Below are positions 16,079-24,124 of a DNA stretch of 64,000 bases, one piece after another; position 1 is the first letter of the stretch; every line of letters starts with the position of its first letter. The stretch comes from Acidobacteriota bacterium (GTDB taxonomy: Bacteria; Acidobacteriota; JAAYUB01): the NCBI GenBank assembly GCA_029565065.1, contig JAKQOW010000051.1, positions 1 to 64,000 of the forward strand. Reading direction: 5' to 3'. Position numbers and translations under genes: made by a program. A model generated the notes under the pieces. The model was not told where the DNA came from. It did not search any database and was given only the letters and a program-made list of their open reading frames with translations.

Positions 16079-17134
16079 ATGTCCGGCGACAAGACCGAAC
16101 AACCCACACCCAAACGGCTGCGGGAGGCCCGCAAGAAGGGCCAGGTCGCCCAGAGCAAGGATTTGGCCAGCGGGGCCGTGTTCGTCGCCGGCTTCCTGAT
16201 GGGCGCCATGACCCTGCCGGCCTTCGCCGACAAGATGCGCCAGTTCATGGCCTACTGTTTCACCCAGGGCAGCCAGCTGCGCGATGTCGACAGCATCAAC
16301 GTGTTTGATGTTCTGGGCAAGGGCGGCTCACTCCTCCTGGAGATCTGCGCCCCGATCTTCGGCACCATGTTTGTCCTGGCCCTGTTCGTCTCCTACATCC
16401 AGGTGGGCGGCTTGTTCACCGTGGAGCCGCTCAAGCCCGACTTGAAAAAGTTCAATCCGGTGGAAGGATTCAAGAAGCTCTTTTTCAAGCCCACGACCTA
16501 CATCGAACTGGCCAAATCCATCCTCAAGATGACGGTCGTGATCGCCTTGGTGTACATGGTCATCGCCCAGCACTTCCGTTACATTGTGCTCACCGCGCAG
16601 CACCCGCTCAACGAGACCGCCCAGCTGGTGGGCGCGCTCATGTTCAAGCTGTTCCTGTACGTGGCCATATTCTTCCTCGTGGTGGCCGCGGCCGATTTCT
16701 TCATCCAAAAAAAGATGTTCATGAAGAACATGAAGATGTCGAAGGAAGAGGTGAAACAGGAGCACAAGCAGCAGGAGGGCGATCCCCACACCAAGCATCA
16801 GCGCAAGCGCCTGTTCCGGGAGATCACCCAGCACAACACCGTCCAGGACGTCCGGAAAGCCACCGTGGTGGTGGTGAACCCGGACCACATCGCCGTCGCC
16901 ATCGAGTACAACAAGGACACCATGGGCGCGCCGCGAATCGCGGCCAAGGGTCTGAACCTGTGGGCCCACCAGATCATCGAGATCGCCAAGCAGTACGGCA
17001 TCCCCATCATGCGCAACGTGCCGCTGGCCCACTCCCTCCACGAGTTGGAGATCGGCGACGAGATTCCGGAGAACCTCTATGAGGCCGTGGCCGAGGTGCT
17101 GAACTGGGTGTACCAGATGTCGAAAAAGGAGTGA
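16079..17134 (+). CDS. sctU: Export switch protein SctU (FlhB family)
   Basis: A 351-residue inner-membrane protein with the family N-terminus DKTEQPTPKRLREARKKGQV. Four membrane segments lie in about 30-210, and a cytoplasmic domain starts near 215. The autocleavage motif is N267-P-D-H270 instead of the usual NPTH. Asn and Pro, between which cleavage occurs, are kept, while the Thr is Asp. The rest of the cytoplasmic domain is conserved (HIAVAIEYNKDTMGAPRI, then IPIMRNVPLAHSL). SctU switches the apparatus from early to late substrates. It is an intact gene with normal length. Confidence 0.93.
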   Translation: MSGDKTEQPTPKRLREARKKGQVAQSKDLASGAVFVAGFLMGAMTLPAFADKMRQFMAYCFTQGSQLRDVDSINVFDVLGKGGSLLLEICAPIFGTMFVLALFVSYIQVGGLFTVEPLKPDLKKFNPVEGFKKLFFKPTTYIELAKSILKMTVVIALVYMVIAQHFRYIVLTAQHPLNETAQLVGALMFKLFLYVAIFFLVVAAADFFIQKKMFMKNMKMSKEEVKQEHKQQEGDPHTKHQRKRLFREITQHNTVQDVRKATVVVVNPDHIAVAIEYNKDTMGAPRIAAKGLNLWAHQIIEIAKQYGIPIMRNVPLAHSLHELEIGDEIPENLYEAVAEVLNWVYQMSKKE

Positions 17135-17139
17135 TTTTT

Positions 17140-17205
17140 CCCGCAACAACGGCGGGTGATGTCCGATAAGTAAGGCGAACACAGACAATATCACCCGCAA
17201 GGAGG
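17140..17205 (+). promoter_or_regulatory. Hairpin-forming leader before the needle-like gene
   Basis: Between sctU and the needle-like gene, GCGGGTGAT (17152-17160) can pair perfectly with ATCACCCGC (17190-17198). The second arm ends directly at the Shine-Dalgarno sequence AAGGAGG (17199-17205). CCCGC at 17140-17144 can instead pair with GCGGG at 17152-17156, so two exclusive folds exist. This may tune translation or mRNA stability of a highly expressed gene. Confidence 0.5.
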
Positions 17206-17212
17206 TTTAGCT

Positions 17213-17866
17213 ATGTATTTCGGAGGAGCTTTAGACGCAATCGGCGATGTGTTTGGCGGCGTCATGGACGCCCTCAATCCGTTCGGCATGGTGGGCGACC
17301 TGGTAGGCGATGTGCTCGGCGGCGTGGCCGGCGGTCTTGGCGGGATCCTCGGCGGCGGCATCGGCGGCATCTTCGACATGGCTACCGGAGTCGTGGACAG
17401 CATCCTGCCCGGCAACCTGTTCGGCGGGATCGGCGACATCGTGGGCAACCTGTTCGGCGCGCCCACGGGCCAGCCGCCGCAGGTCTCTCTCCTGAACCCG
17501 TTCCCCTTTGAGCTCGAGATGATGAACCCCGGCCTGATGCTGGGCGCCCCGCCCCCGACGATCGTGGGCGCGATGGGCGCGGCGGCGGGCGCCGCGACGA
17601 CTGCGGCGGCGGGCACCCAGGCCAGCTCCGGCGGCGGCAATCTGGACACGCTGATGTCCCAGCTGGCCGGAAAGACCGACTCCATGTATTCAAACCTGGA
17701 ACAACAGATCAACAACCTGGATCCTGAGAGCGACACGTACCAGAAAGACCTGCAGAATATCCAGTTGGCCATGTCGAAGTACACCCAGATGACGGAACTG
17801 CTCAGCAACCTGCAGAAAGACCTGCATGAGATGAGCATGTCCATCATCCGCAACATCAAGGGCTGA
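17213..17866 (+). CDS. Glycine-rich protein with needle-subunit-like C-terminus
   Basis: A 217-residue protein. The first 90 residues are a Gly/Val/Ile/Phe-rich hydrophobic region (runs such as GGVAGGLGGILGGGIGGIF), then Pro- and Ala-rich stretches to about 140, then a polar helical C-terminus from about 147. The C-terminal part (LDPESDTYQKDLQNIQL, then MSKYTQMTELLSNLQKDLHE, then MSMSIIRNI) follows the pattern of SctF needle subunits, which are helical hairpins ending in a conserved KD-x-D-xx-II-x-NF-like tail. It has the best ribosome binding site of the locus (AAGGAGG, 7 bases from the ATG), as expected for an abundant structural or secreted subunit. It could be a fused needle protein or a hydrophobic translocator; flanking TPR chaperones fit both. 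Confidence 0.6.
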   Translation: MYFGGALDAIGDVFGGVMDALNPFGMVGDLVGDVLGGVAGGLGGILGGGIGGIFDMATGVVDSILPGNLFGGIGDIVGNLFGAPTGQPPQVSLLNPFPFELEMMNPGLMLGAPPPTIVGAMGAAAGAATTAAAGTQASSGGGNLDTLMSQLAGKTDSMYSNLEQQINNLDPESDTYQKDLQNIQLAMSKYTQMTELLSNLQKDLHEMSMSIIRNIKG

Positions 17867-17892
17867 GCCCTCGAACGCCACAGGAGGCAAAG

Positions 17893-18372
17893 ATGGCCCA
17901 AGCGAAGTACCGCACATTCGAAAACGGCAAGTTCGACGGCAAGGTCCCCTTCAAGGATGTCGCCGGCATGACCGATCGGGACATCATCGGGCTGCTCCAG
18001 GTGAGCCAGCTCTACTACACCCAGGGCCGGTTCGACGCCGCCCAGACCATCCTGGAGGGACTGGCGGTGATGGATCCGGACAACCGGCTGGTCCAATCCG
18101 CCCTGGGCGCCGTTTACACCAAGAAGGGGAACAACGACGCCGCCCTCGAAGCGCTGAACAAGGCGGCCAAATTGAACCCCGGCGACATCTCGATCTACGT
18201 GAACCGCGGCGAGGTGCTCATCCGCCTCGGCAAGGTCAAAGAGGCCGCAAACGACTTCAAAAAGGCCCTGGATATGGATCCGGAGCGGAAGAGCCCGGCG
18301 GCCAACCGGGCCCGCCTCATTCTGGTGGGCCTGGCCGCGGTGGCCCAGAAGGCCAGGGAAAAACAGGCGTAA
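17893..18372 (+). CDS. TPR-repeat type III secretion chaperone (second copy)
   Basis: A 159-residue soluble protein with three TPRs at about 35-140 (LYYTQGRFDAAQTILEGL, KKGNNDAALEALNKAAKLNP, RLGKVKEAANDFKKALDMDP). It is related in build to the TPR protein at 15592 but clearly diverged from it. It follows the needle-like gene by 26 bases, with AGGAGG before the ATG, so that protein is the most likely client. It ends before a hairpin terminator. Confidence 0.75.
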   Translation: MAQAKYRTFENGKFDGKVPFKDVAGMTDRDIIGLLQVSQLYYTQGRFDAAQTILEGLAVMDPDNRLVQSALGAVYTKKGNNDAALEALNKAAKLNPGDISIYVNRGEVLIRLGKVKEAANDFKKALDMDPERKSPAANRARLILVGLAAVAQKAREKQA

Positions 18373-18430
18373 GCCGGTGCGTCCGGCTCCATGCCCGTTC
18401 GTTGGTTGAAAAGTTCGGTGTTCGGCAGAG

Positions 18431-18458
18431 GGAAGATACCCCTTGCAGGGTATCTTCC
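18431..18458 (+). terminator. Hairpin between the TPR chaperone and sctV
   Basis: A perfect 11-base stem, GGAAGATACCC and GGGTATCTTCC, with a 6-base loop, followed by GTCTTATTC. The tail has only a weak T run, so it may be a partial terminator or an mRNA processing/stability element. It would lower sctV expression relative to the needle-like gene. Confidence 0.6.
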
Positions 18459-18489
18459 GTCTTATTCAATCCCGGGAAGGTGAGCGCTT

Positions 18490-20673
18490 ATGGCCCTGGA
18501 CATCAAAGGCGTGTTCGACGGAATGGTCGCCGACCTGAAAAGCGGCGACGTGCAGCAACTCATGAACAAGTACGGCGACATTGTGCTGGCGCTCGTGGTC
18601 GTGCTCATCGTCGGCATGATGATCATTCCGCTCCCGACGTTTCTGCTCGACATCCTGCTGACCCTCAACATCACCATCGCCGTGACCCTGCTGCTGGTGT
18701 CGATGTACATCCCCGACGCCACCAAGCTGGCATCGTTCCCCACGATCCTGCTCATCACCACCCTGTTCCGGCTTGCGCTGAACGTGTCCTCCACGCGGCT
18801 GATCCTGCTTTACGCTTACGCCGGTGAAGTTATCAACTCGTTCGGCACGTTCGTGGTGGCCGGCAACTACGTGGTCGGAGCGGTCATCTTCCTCATCCTG
18901 ACCCTCATCCAGTTCATGGTCATCGCCAAGGGCGCCGAGCGCGTCGCCGAGGTCGCGGCTCGGTTCACCCTCGACGCCATGCCCGGCAAGCAGATGAGCA
19001 TCGACGCCGACCTGCGCGCCGGCGCCTTCGACCTGGCGGAGGCCCGCCGGCGGCGCACCGCCATCCAGCGGGAGTCGCAACTCTACGGCTCCATGGACGG
19101 CGCCATGAAATTCGTCAAGGGCGATGCCATCGCCGGCATCATCATCGCCCTGATCAACGTGATCGGCGGCCTGATCATCGGCGTCCTGATGAAGGGGATG
19201 ACCCTGGTCAAGGCGGCCCAGACCTACACCCTGCTCACCATCGGCGACGGCCTGGTCTCCCAGATCCCGGCGCTGCTCATCTCGGTCACCGCCGGCATGG
19301 TCACCACCCGCGTCGCCTCCGAGGATGAGAGCACCAACCTGGCGCAGGACATCGGCGGCCAGCTCATGGCCCAGCCCAAGGCGTTCGCCATTTCGTCCGG
19401 CATCCTGGTGGCGCTAGGCCTCGTCCCGGGGCTGCCCCTCATCCCCTTCTTCATCCTCGCCGGAATCACGGGCGGCGTGGCTTACGGCCTGTACAAGACG
19501 AAGGAGATATCGGGCCGGCCCGCCGTCAAGAAATTGCCGGCCAAGCCGGGCGAGGCGGGCGCAGTGGCCGGCAAGGACGCGGCCGCCGGCGCATTGCCCG
19601 CCCAGAAGAAAGCTGACGCCATGTTCTCGCTCACCATCCCGCTGGCCATGGAGATATCCAAGGAACTCTACGCGGCCATCAAGAGCAGGGAGGGCGAGGA
19701 GGAGCGGCTCACCAGCGAGATCATGCCGGCGCTGCGCCAGGCCATGTACATGGAGATGGGTGTCCGCTACCCGGGCGTCCAGATCCGCGGTGACGCCCCC
19801 CTGCCGCCCCACGCCTTCCAGATCCGGCTCAAGGAGGTGCCGGTGAGCGTGGGCCAGCTCCGGCCCAATATGGTGCTGGTCAACGAGGCCCGGGCCAACC
19901 TGGGCATCTACCAGATCCCCGCGGAAGAGATCAAAAATCCGGCCACGGGTCGGCCGGCGTGCTGGGTTTCCGCCGAGCACAAGGCGCAGCTGGCGGGCGC
20001 CGGCCTGCGGGTGTGGGACACGGCCGAGATCCTCATGCTCTTTCTATCGGGCTTCATGAAGAAGTACGCCGCCGAATTTCTGGACATCCAGGAAGCCCAA
20101 ATCCTGCTGGATCTGCTCAGCAAGTCCTTCCCCACGCTCGTCCAGGAAGTGGTCCCGAAGGTGGTCAGCCTGCAGACGTTCACCGACATTCTTCAGCGCC
20201 TGGTCCAGGAGGGGATCTCCATCCGCGACATCCGCACCATCCTCCAGGCGCTCAGCGAATGGGGCCGCGTCGAGAAGGACCCGGTCCAGCTCTGCGAATA
20301 CGTCCGCTCCAACCTCAAGCGCTACATCAGTTTCAAGTACGCCGAGGGGAAGAACGTGCTGGTGGTTTACCTGCTGGATCCGGAGATCGAAGACCTGGTC
20401 TCCGGCTCCATCCAGCGCACCACCACCGGCAACTACCTGGCCCTGGACCCCGACACCACCCAGGACATCCTGCACACGTTCCGCCAGGAGTTCGGCAACC
20501 TGCCCCCCACGGCCCAGCGGCCGGTCATCGTCACCGACATGGAGATCCGCCGCTATGTGCGCCGGTTGGTGGAGATGGACTTCGAGAGCCTGAACGTGCT
20601 GTCGTACCAGGAGCTGTCCCCCGAGCTCAACATCCAGCCCATCGCCCGCATCTCGTTAAAAAAGAAAAAATAA
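18490..20673 (+). CDS. sctV: Type III export-gate protein SctV (FlhA family)
   Basis: A 727-residue protein forming a nonameric ring that receives substrates and chaperones. The N-terminal half has about eight membrane segments. It includes the conserved stretch MYIPDATKLASFPTILLITT with LFRLALNVSSTRLIL, and the loop DAMPGKQMSIDADLRAG. The cytoplasmic half (about 370-727) carries the four-subdomain FlhA/SctV receptor. Length and motifs are complete. It is the last gene of the locus, 117 bases after the second TPR gene, and is closed by a strong terminator. Confidence 0.95.
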   Translation: MALDIKGVFDGMVADLKSGDVQQLMNKYGDIVLALVVVLIVGMMIIPLPTFLLDILLTLNITIAVTLLLVSMYIPDATKLASFPTILLITTLFRLALNVSSTRLILLYAYAGEVINSFGTFVVAGNYVVGAVIFLILTLIQFMVIAKGAERVAEVAARFTLDAMPGKQMSIDADLRAGAFDLAEARRRRTAIQRESQLYGSMDGAMKFVKGDAIAGIIIALINVIGGLIIGVLMKGMTLVKAAQTYTLLTIGDGLVSQIPALLISVTAGMVTTRVASEDESTNLAQDIGGQLMAQPKAFAISSGILVALGLVPGLPLIPFFILAGITGGVAYGLYKTKEISGRPAVKKLPAKPGEAGAVAGKDAAAGALPAQKKADAMFSLTIPLAMEISKELYAAIKSREGEEERLTSEIMPALRQAMYMEMGVRYPGVQIRGDAPLPPHAFQIRLKEVPVSVGQLRPNMVLVNEARANLGIYQIPAEEIKNPATGRPACWVSAEHKAQLAGAGLRVWDTAEILMLFLSGFMKKYAAEFLDIQEAQILLDLLSKSFPTLVQEVVPKVVSLQTFTDILQRLVQEGISIRDIRTILQALSEWGRVEKDPVQLCEYVRSNLKRYISFKYAEGKNVLVVYLLDPEIEDLVSGSIQRTTTGNYLALDPDTTQDILHTFRQEFGNLPPTAQRPVIVTDMEIRRYVRRLVEMDFESLNVLSYQELSPELNIQPIARISLKKKK

Positions 20674-20703
20674 CCGGGATACAATCCCCTGCCTTCGCAA
20701 TGC

Positions 20704-20736
20704 GCCGCCGAGTCCCGCCGGGACTCGGCGGCGTTT
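20704..20736 (+). terminator. Rho-independent terminator after sctV
   Basis: A perfect 13-base stem, GCCGCCGAGTCCC and GGGACTCGGCGGC, with a 3-base loop, followed by GTTTAATT. It lies 31 bases past the sctV stop and may also serve the convergent hydrolase gene. Confidence 0.85.
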
Positions 20737-20764
20737 AATTGATCGGTCTGTGAGCAAGATACCA

Positions 20765-21544
20765 TCAAGCGGTTAAAACCAGGCTGCAGCAGGTGACCGC
20801 GCCTTCCGCCTTGGCCAGTTCGTCGACTTCCACCAACCGCACATCCAGACCGAGCGCCTCCAGCCGGGCGCGCGTGCGGGGAAACGCGGTTGGGTAGACG
20901 AGCGCGTCGCCCACCCGGAGCACGTTGGCGCCCCATGGCTCCGCCGGATCCACGTCGACGAGCTGGAAGCCGGCGAACGCGGCCGGGTCCACCCACGATC
21001 GGTTGACCAGCAGCGTGCCGTCCGTGACCGCGGTGACGGCGGTCTTGAGATGCAGGCAACCTGACATGGCCACCGAAACCACTGTGTAGCCGAAGGGCTG
21101 GAGTCGCCCCGTCAGCTGGGCGATGCCGGCGGCGTTGGTGCGGCCCGACGCTCCCACATAGAGCACCCGGCCGACCCGCAGCACGTCCCCGCCGTCGAGA
21201 GTGCCCGGCGCCTCGATCCGAAGCAAGGTTCGGAACTGTGCCAGCGCGTCGGCCACCGCATCGGTTTCCCGCTGCCGCGACGGCGCGCCGGGGCGGGTGA
21301 TCACCGCGACCTCAGCCACGACGACCGCCGTGTCTTCGATGAAGACGCAATCCGGCAGGTCCGGATCGGCGGGCAGCCGCTCCAGCCGGCAGCCCAGCGA
21401 CACCAGGCAGACTTCGTAGGCGGCGTGCTGGCGCTCCGCCCGGTCGACGTCGAGGGTCTGGCGGCCCAGGTGGGTGAGCTCGCACCGCGCCATTGCCGGA
21501 CTGACTCCCCGGGTCATCGCCACCTGATTGCCGTTGTGGGCCAT
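20765..21544 (-). CDS. Dimethylarginine dimethylaminohydrolase-like amidinotransferase-fold enzyme
   Basis: A 259-residue protein of the arginine deiminase/DDAH superfamily. FIEDTAVV near residue 70 (acidic substrate-binding motif), LDGGDVLRVG near 115, the His in CLHLKTAV near 163 and a C-terminal TCCSL with the likely nucleophile Cys252 match the DDAH arrangement. DDAH hydrolyses methylated arginine to citrulline and dimethylamine; related enzymes act on arginine. The start at 21544 is fixed by GGAGGAGG seven bases upstream. It converges on sctV and is divergent from the penicillin-binding protein, so it is probably an independent gene. Confidence 0.8.
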   Translation of the reverse strand: MAHNGNQVAMTRGVSPAMARCELTHLGRQTLDVDRAERQHAAYEVCLVSLGCRLERLPADPDLPDCVFIEDTAVVVAEVAVITRPGAPSRQRETDAVADALAQFRTLLRIEAPGTLDGGDVLRVGRVLYVGASGRTNAAGIAQLTGRLQPFGYTVVSVAMSGCLHLKTAVTAVTDGTLLVNRSWVDPAAFAGFQLVDVDPAEPWGANVLRVGDALVYPTAFPRTRARLEALGLDVRLVEVDELAKAEGAVTCCSLVLTA

Positions 21545-21721
21545 ACCGTCCTCCTCCCGCGTGATCCGCCCATTTGAGCACATTCGCCTCTCCGTTTCAA
21601 AGAGTATCCGGTCCCCACTGACTTCCGGCGGCGGTGGTCTTCACCGCGGCCGTGTTTCCGCCTCGATTTCATGGCGGCTTCACACGCCGTTCACACATCG
21701 CGCCGAAGATTGGAGTAGACA

Positions 21722-24040
21722 ATGAGCCGGGAGGTGCCCGCCATGAGACTCGCCTCGCTTCTGTCGGACATCCGGACTGCGGTCGTGGAGATTTGGGACA
21801 CCCTGGGCCGGTGGCGACGCCCACCCAGCCTGCGGGCCAAACTGTATCTCGCCCTGCTGGCATGCGCCCTGTTCGCCGGCGTGCTGGCCGGACTGGGTCT
21901 CACGGTGTGGCGAGATATCCCCGCGGTGGCCCGCCTCGAGGATTACCGTCCCAGTGTCGTCACCGAAGTCTACGGCGACGACGACCACCCCATCGGCCAG
22001 TTTTATCTGGAACGCCGAAAGCTCGTCGCCACCCGGGACATGCCGGGGCATCTCCGCCGCGCCGTCGTGTCCGCCGAGGACCGGCGCTTCTACGAGCACG
22101 CCGGAGTGGACTGGGTCCAGGTGGCGGCCACGGCCTGGCAGACGGCGCGCCATGGCCGGGTCGTCCGCGGCGCCAGCACCATCACCATGCAGTTGAGCCG
22201 CAACCTGTTTCTGAACCAGGACCGCAACTGGAGCCGCAAGACCCGGGAGGTGTTGCTGGCCTTCCAGATCGAGCGCCACTACGCCAAGGAGCACATCCTG
22301 ACGCTGTACCTGAACCGGATCTACTTCGGCCACGGAAATTACGGCGTGGGTGCCGCCGCCGAATATTATTTCGGCAAGCCGGTCCACGACCTCACCTCCG
22401 CCGAAAGCGCCCTGCTGGCGGGCGTCATCCGCAACCCGGCGTATTACTCGCCGCTGGCCCACCCCGACCGGGCCCGGGCGGTGCGCAACCGCGTGCTGCG
22501 CGCCATGCGCCGCGACGGCAGCCTCTCCGAACCGGAGCTCCGGGCCGCGCTGTCCGAGCCGATCCGCCTGTCCCCGCAGCCCAGCCCCGGCGGGATCGCC
22601 CCCTATTTCCGCGAGATGGTCCGGCTCCACCTGGCGCGGCATTATTCGGATCGGCAGGTCCTCACCGAGGGACTCAAGGTGTACACCACCCTGAATCCCG
22701 ACCTGCAGCGGTGCGCCGAAGCGGCGCTCGACGACGGCCTGCGCACCTATGACCGTCGGCACGGCTGGCGGGGTCCGCTGCCCAACGTGACTGCCGCCGG
22801 GGTGACGAACCTGGCCGCCTATGACCGCCGGGAATGGCGCCGGCCCGTGCAGCCCGGCAGCCGCGTCACCGGCTTGGTGCTGGCCGTCACCGCTCGGCAG
22901 GCCGACGTTCGGGTGGGCGCCTATCGCGCCGTCCTCGACGCGCCGGCCGTGGCCTGGACCCGCCGCGTCGATCTCCGCCGCCTCGTCCGTCCCGGCGATC
23001 TGGTGCCGCTGCAGGTGCGGCAGGTGTACGCCCCCGCCCGCCGCCTCATCGTGGAGCTGGACCAGCGGTTCGAGGTCCAGGGCGCCTGCCTGGTGCTGGA
23101 CAACCGCACCGGCGCCATCAAGGCGCTGGTGGGCGGCGCAGACTGGGCGGCGAGTCAGCTCAACCGGGCCACCCAGACCCGGCGCCAGACCGGGTCGGTC
23201 TTCAAACCGTTTGTCTATGCCACAGCGCTCATGGACGGGCTGAGCCTCGATGACACCGTCCTCGACGAACCCGTGACCGTGGCGCTGCCCGACGGGACGG
23301 AGTACGCCCCCCGAAACTTTCAAGACCAGTACCGTGGCGCCGTCACCCTCCACGAGGCGCTGGCCCGATCCCTCAACGCGCCGGCCGTCCGCCTCGGACA
23401 GCAGGTGGGGATGCCCCGCGTGATCCGGACCGCCCGCGCGTTGGGCATCACCGCGCCCATCCCGCCATATCCGTCCACCGCCCTGGGCGCCGCCGAGATC
23501 TCGCTGGCCGAGATGGTGTCCGCTTACACCGCGTTCCCCACCGGCGGCCTGCGCGCCGAGCCGTACTTCATCCGCCGCATCGAGGATTTCCAGGGCCGGG
23601 TGCTGGAGGTCCACGCGCCCACTGTCCGCGAGGTGCTGCCGGAGGCGGTGGCCTGGGCGCTCACCGGCAACATGCGCGAAGTCATCAGCTACGGCACGGG
23701 CGTCAAGGCCCGAACCCTCGGTTCGGAGATCGCCGGCAAATCCGGCACCACCAACCGGTTCGCCGACGCCTGGTTCATCGGTTTCACACCGGGCATCACC
23801 GCCGGCGTCTGGGTGGGCTACGACGACAACCGGACGCTGGGTGCCAACGAAACCGGCTCGGCGGTGGCGCTGCCCGTCTGGATCCGGATCATGGCGCACC
23901 ACCAGGCCGGCCATCCCGGCGCGCGGTTTCCCGAGGCGGCCGCGCCCCGCGTGTCGCCGGCTGACGAGGATCCGGACGACGGCGCCGTAGCGCCGCCGTT
24001 CCAACTGGCCCGAGTCGACGAAGCGGAGTTGGGAGCGTGA
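21722..24040 (+). CDS. Class A penicillin-binding protein (bifunctional glycosyltransferase/transpeptidase)
   Basis: A 772-residue peptidoglycan synthase of the PBP1A type. One membrane anchor lies at 41-62. The GT51 domain has VVSAEDRRFYEHAGVDW with catalytic Glu119, then GASTITMQLSRNLFL. The transpeptidase domain has S492-V-F-K495 (SxxK), a SLN motif near 560 and K673-S-G-T. The starts at 21722 (GGAG) and 21743 (GGGAGG) are both plausible; the second would remove seven residues. An OB-like insert sits between the domains. No operon partner is evident. Confidence 0.92.
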   Translation: MSREVPAMRLASLLSDIRTAVVEIWDTLGRWRRPPSLRAKLYLALLACALFAGVLAGLGLTVWRDIPAVARLEDYRPSVVTEVYGDDDHPIGQFYLERRKLVATRDMPGHLRRAVVSAEDRRFYEHAGVDWVQVAATAWQTARHGRVVRGASTITMQLSRNLFLNQDRNWSRKTREVLLAFQIERHYAKEHILTLYLNRIYFGHGNYGVGAAAEYYFGKPVHDLTSAESALLAGVIRNPAYYSPLAHPDRARAVRNRVLRAMRRDGSLSEPELRAALSEPIRLSPQPSPGGIAPYFREMVRLHLARHYSDRQVLTEGLKVYTTLNPDLQRCAEAALDDGLRTYDRRHGWRGPLPNVTAAGVTNLAAYDRREWRRPVQPGSRVTGLVLAVTARQADVRVGAYRAVLDAPAVAWTRRVDLRRLVRPGDLVPLQVRQVYAPARRLIVELDQRFEVQGACLVLDNRTGAIKALVGGADWAASQLNRATQTRRQTGSVFKPFVYATALMDGLSLDDTVLDEPVTVALPDGTEYAPRNFQDQYRGAVTLHEALARSLNAPAVRLGQQVGMPRVIRTARALGITAPIPPYPSTALGAAEISLAEMVSAYTAFPTGGLRAEPYFIRRIEDFQGRVLEVHAPTVREVLPEAVAWALTGNMREVISYGTGVKARTLGSEIAGKSGTTNRFADAWFIGFTPGITAGVWVGYDDNRTLGANETGSAVALPVWIRIMAHHQAGHPGARFPEAAAPRVSPADEDPDDGAVAPPFQLARVDEAELGA

Positions 24041-24086
24041 TCGGACGCCACACGCAGTCGAAGCGGCCCGGGGCCGGTGCCGTGCG

Positions 24087-24122
24087 CCGGCTGCCGCGCC
24101 GCCCGACGGATCCGGCAGCCGG
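24087..24122. terminator. Possible bidirectional hairpin between convergent genes
   Basis: CCGGCTGCC (24087-24095) pairs with GGCAGCCGG (24114-24122) across an 18-base loop, just beyond the ends of the PBP and thioredoxin reductase genes. There is no T run on either side, so the assignment is weak. Confidence 0.3.
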
Positions 24123-24124
24123 GC

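Noticed and set aside
7165..20673. Flagellar export locus
   Set aside because: SctJ is a small lipoprotein instead of FliF; SctI and TPR chaperones are present, and no hook, rod, motor or filament genes are seen.
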